A stretch of DNA of 33,635 nt. Source: JAGVJT01 sp964471225 (GTDB taxonomy: Bacteria > Pseudomonadota > Gammaproteobacteria > Legionellales > Legionellaceae). The stretch covers positions 1-33,635 of the forward strand of contig CAYYEZ010000021.1 in NCBI GenBank assembly GCA_964471225.1, given 5' to 3'. Each line of letters starts with the position of its first letter. Within the stretch, counting starts at the first letter, position 1. Shown here piece by piece: positions 32,425 to 33,635 of the stretch. The notes under the pieces are model-generated. The model made no database searches, was not told the origin of the DNA, and saw only the letters and a program-made list of their open reading frames with translations. Position numbers and translations under genes: made by a program.

Positions 32425-33272
32425 AATTATTGCGTTATGGTGCTGTGGGAGACGAAAAACCAGGATTACTCGATGAGCACGGAAACATACGTGATTTATT
32501 TCATTATTTAAACGATTTAACACCCCAAACGCTTGGTGATTCTTCTTTGCCAGCGCAACTTGCAGCATTAAATCCCGAGCATTTACCTATCATCGAGAAG
32601 CCAGTACGAATTGGTGCTTGTGTGGGCAATCCCGGAAAAATAATCTGTGTCGGATTAAATTCGCTCAAGCATGCAGCGCAAATGGGGATTCAGGCCCCAC
32701 CTCGGAGCGAGATGGTACTGTTTTTAAAAGCAACCTCAGCAATCTGTGGTCCACATGATCCTATTCTCTACAGTAAAATGATGAAAAAACTGGATTGGGA
32801 AGCAGAGCTTGCGATTGTCATTGGAAAAAAAGGTAAATATATCTCTGAAAATGACGCGCGCAGTCATATTTTTGGTTACACTTGTATGAATGACTTATCT
32901 GAGCGCTATTGGCAACTCGAGACGGCCGATAAGCAATTTATGAAGGGTAAATCATTTGATACTACAGCGCCATTAGGCCCTTATCTTGTCACAAAAGACG
33001 CAATTGCCTCTTCAGCAAATATTGAGATCAAACTTTGGGTTAATGACACATTAAGACAAGCATTTAATACAGACGAATATACACATCAAGATGCGGCAAT
33101 TGTCAGTTACGTCAGTCAATTTTTTACGCTTTACCCGGGAGATATCATTTCCATGGGAACGGGCTCTGGAGATACGCCTGTTTCGGAAAATCAATTTTTA
33201 AAACCGGGCGATCGTGTGCGGTTGATGATTGATGGGATGGGAGAGCAGCTTCAAGTCGTTACGAATGAATAA
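32421..33272 (+). CDS. Fumarylacetoacetate hydrolase-family protein
   Basis: 283 residues. The FAH fold is identified by KIICVGLNSLKHAAQMG, by FLKATSAICGP and by the metal-binding acidic motif DWEAELAIVIGKKG. Further conserved blocks are YTCMNDLSERYWQ, GKSFDTTAPLGPYLV and SMGTGSGDTP. These enzymes cleave C-C bonds or act on 2-keto acids (for example 2,4-diketo-3-deoxy-fuconate hydrolases, ureidoglycolate lyase, oxaloacetate decarboxylases); the exact substrate cannot be told. Its ATG overlaps the queH stop (ATGA), so it is the last gene of the cca-orn-queH operon. Confidence 0.9.
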   Translation: MKLLRYGAVGDEKPGLLDEHGNIRDLFHYLNDLTPQTLGDSSLPAQLAALNPEHLPIIEKPVRIGACVGNPGKIICVGLNSLKHAAQMGIQAPPRSEMVLFLKATSAICGPHDPILYSKMMKKLDWEAELAIVIGKKGKYISENDARSHIFGYTCMNDLSERYWQLETADKQFMKGKSFDTTAPLGPYLVTKDAIASSANIEIKLWVNDTLRQAFNTDEYTHQDAAIVSYVSQFFTLYPGDIISMGTGSGDTPVSENQFLKPGDRVRLMIDGMGEQLQVVTNE

Positions 33273-33327
33273 TACATATATAGAGTTCTAACAGATCACT
33301 TTACTGCTTAGCTCCATATAGCCTTGA

Positions 33328-33635
33328 TTATGGTATTTGCGCCAGTAGCTTTCGAGGACGATTGTCAGAATCCTCGTCTTCTCGGGCTCGCTTTGAGCTG
33401 GTAGCTTTTGTAGCAAAGAGTCCCTGTGTCTGGATTGCTTTGGTAGTTGGGCGAGACTGCAAGGGCTCTTCGCTCAGTTCAAAGCTATCCTGGAAAAACA
33501 CCGAGCTCTGTTCAGTGAGAGACTCAACGGGATCAAAATTATTCGAATGTGATGGATGTATTGTTGCCTGCTCATCGGCTAGTGATGCTATTTCAAAATC
33601 AGCAAGAAAACGATACAAGCAGTCTACCTCATTTG
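33328..33635 (-). CDS. C-terminal part of an unrecognised protein (5' end outside window)
   Basis: The frame is open to the right edge, so this is the end of a longer gene; 101 residues are visible. I do not recognise a family. The segment is low in hydrophobic residues and rich in Ser, Glu, Asp and Gln, with no membrane helix, and looks disordered. Near the end, SSKRAREDEDSDNRPRKLL places an acidic block between two basic clusters, followed by LAQIP at the terminus. This pattern is seen in nuclear-localisation signals and, for the acidic block near the C-terminus, in Dot/Icm-type secreted effectors. That is suggestive only. It is convergent with the hydrolase gene; the 55 bases between hold nothing I can name. 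Confidence 0.5.
   Translation of the reverse strand, partial: NEVDCLYRFLADFEIASLADEQATIHPSHSNNFDPVESLTEQSSVFFQDSFELSEEPLQSRPTTKAIQTQGLFATKATSSKRAREDEDSDNRPRKLLAQIP

Noticed and set aside
1..33635. tRNA genes, rRNA, CRISPR arrays, insertion sequences, riboswitches
   Set aside because: Read through all intergenic regions; none show cloverleaf-like arms, regular direct repeats, transposase genes or known aptamer motifs.

Overview
The window looks like a chromosomal segment of a gammaproteobacterium of roughly 40% G+C. The pointers are a Xanthomonas/Legionella-type suf operon with its own Rrf2 regulator, a carB-greA pair, EpmA, a CCA enzyme close to that of E. coli, and a CzcA/HelA-type efflux system. 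The order Legionellales (Legionella/Coxiella relatives) is my best guess, but no rRNA or other decisive marker is present. No tRNA, rRNA, CRISPR array, insertion sequence or phage gene was found. No gene-free stretch exceeds 300 bases; the longest is 7461-7726.

Region 1 (1-6561, + strand) is the right end of a specialised-metabolite cluster. It begins inside a gene ending in a nonribosomal peptide synthetase condensation domain. Then come an O-methyltransferase, a TauD/SyrP-like Fe(II)/2-oxoglutarate oxygenase, an HprK-like small-molecule or peptide kinase, a PAPS-dependent sulfotransferase and a kynurenine-3-monooxygenase-like flavin hydroxylase. The product is unknown. The enzymes imply a peptide that is hydroxylated, O-methylated, sulfated and possibly phosphorylated. 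These genes are AT-richer than the synthetase fragment and the downstream core genes. A bifunctional PAPS synthase (sat-cysC) with a small DUF2061 membrane protein lies at 13164-14955, and could feed the sulfotransferase.

Region 2 (6735-15000) holds an outer-membrane beta-barrel gene closed by a 14-bp perfect hairpin, carB overlapping greA, then on the minus strand an exported HAD phosphatase and NnrD behind a full-consensus sigma70 promoter, and the PAPS synthase operon.

Region 3 (15113-21912, + strand) is one tightly packed operon: Rrf2 regulator, sufB, sufC, sufD, sufS, sufU, sufT and epmA. An IscR-type box overlaps its promoter. It builds Fe-S clusters; EpmA, which lysylates elongation factor P, rides along at the end.

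Region 4 (21909-29950, - strand) encodes a tripartite RND efflux system (membrane-fusion protein, heavy-metal-type RND pump, outer-membrane lipoprotein) downstream of a BenE-like transporter, plus the ribosome-maturation GTPase rsgA.

Region 5 (30008-33272, + strand) is an overlapping operon of RNA-related enzymes (cca, orn, queH) ending in a fumarylacetoacetase-family hydrolase. The window closes inside a minus-strand gene of unknown function whose C-terminus has basic and acidic clusters reminiscent of a secreted effector.
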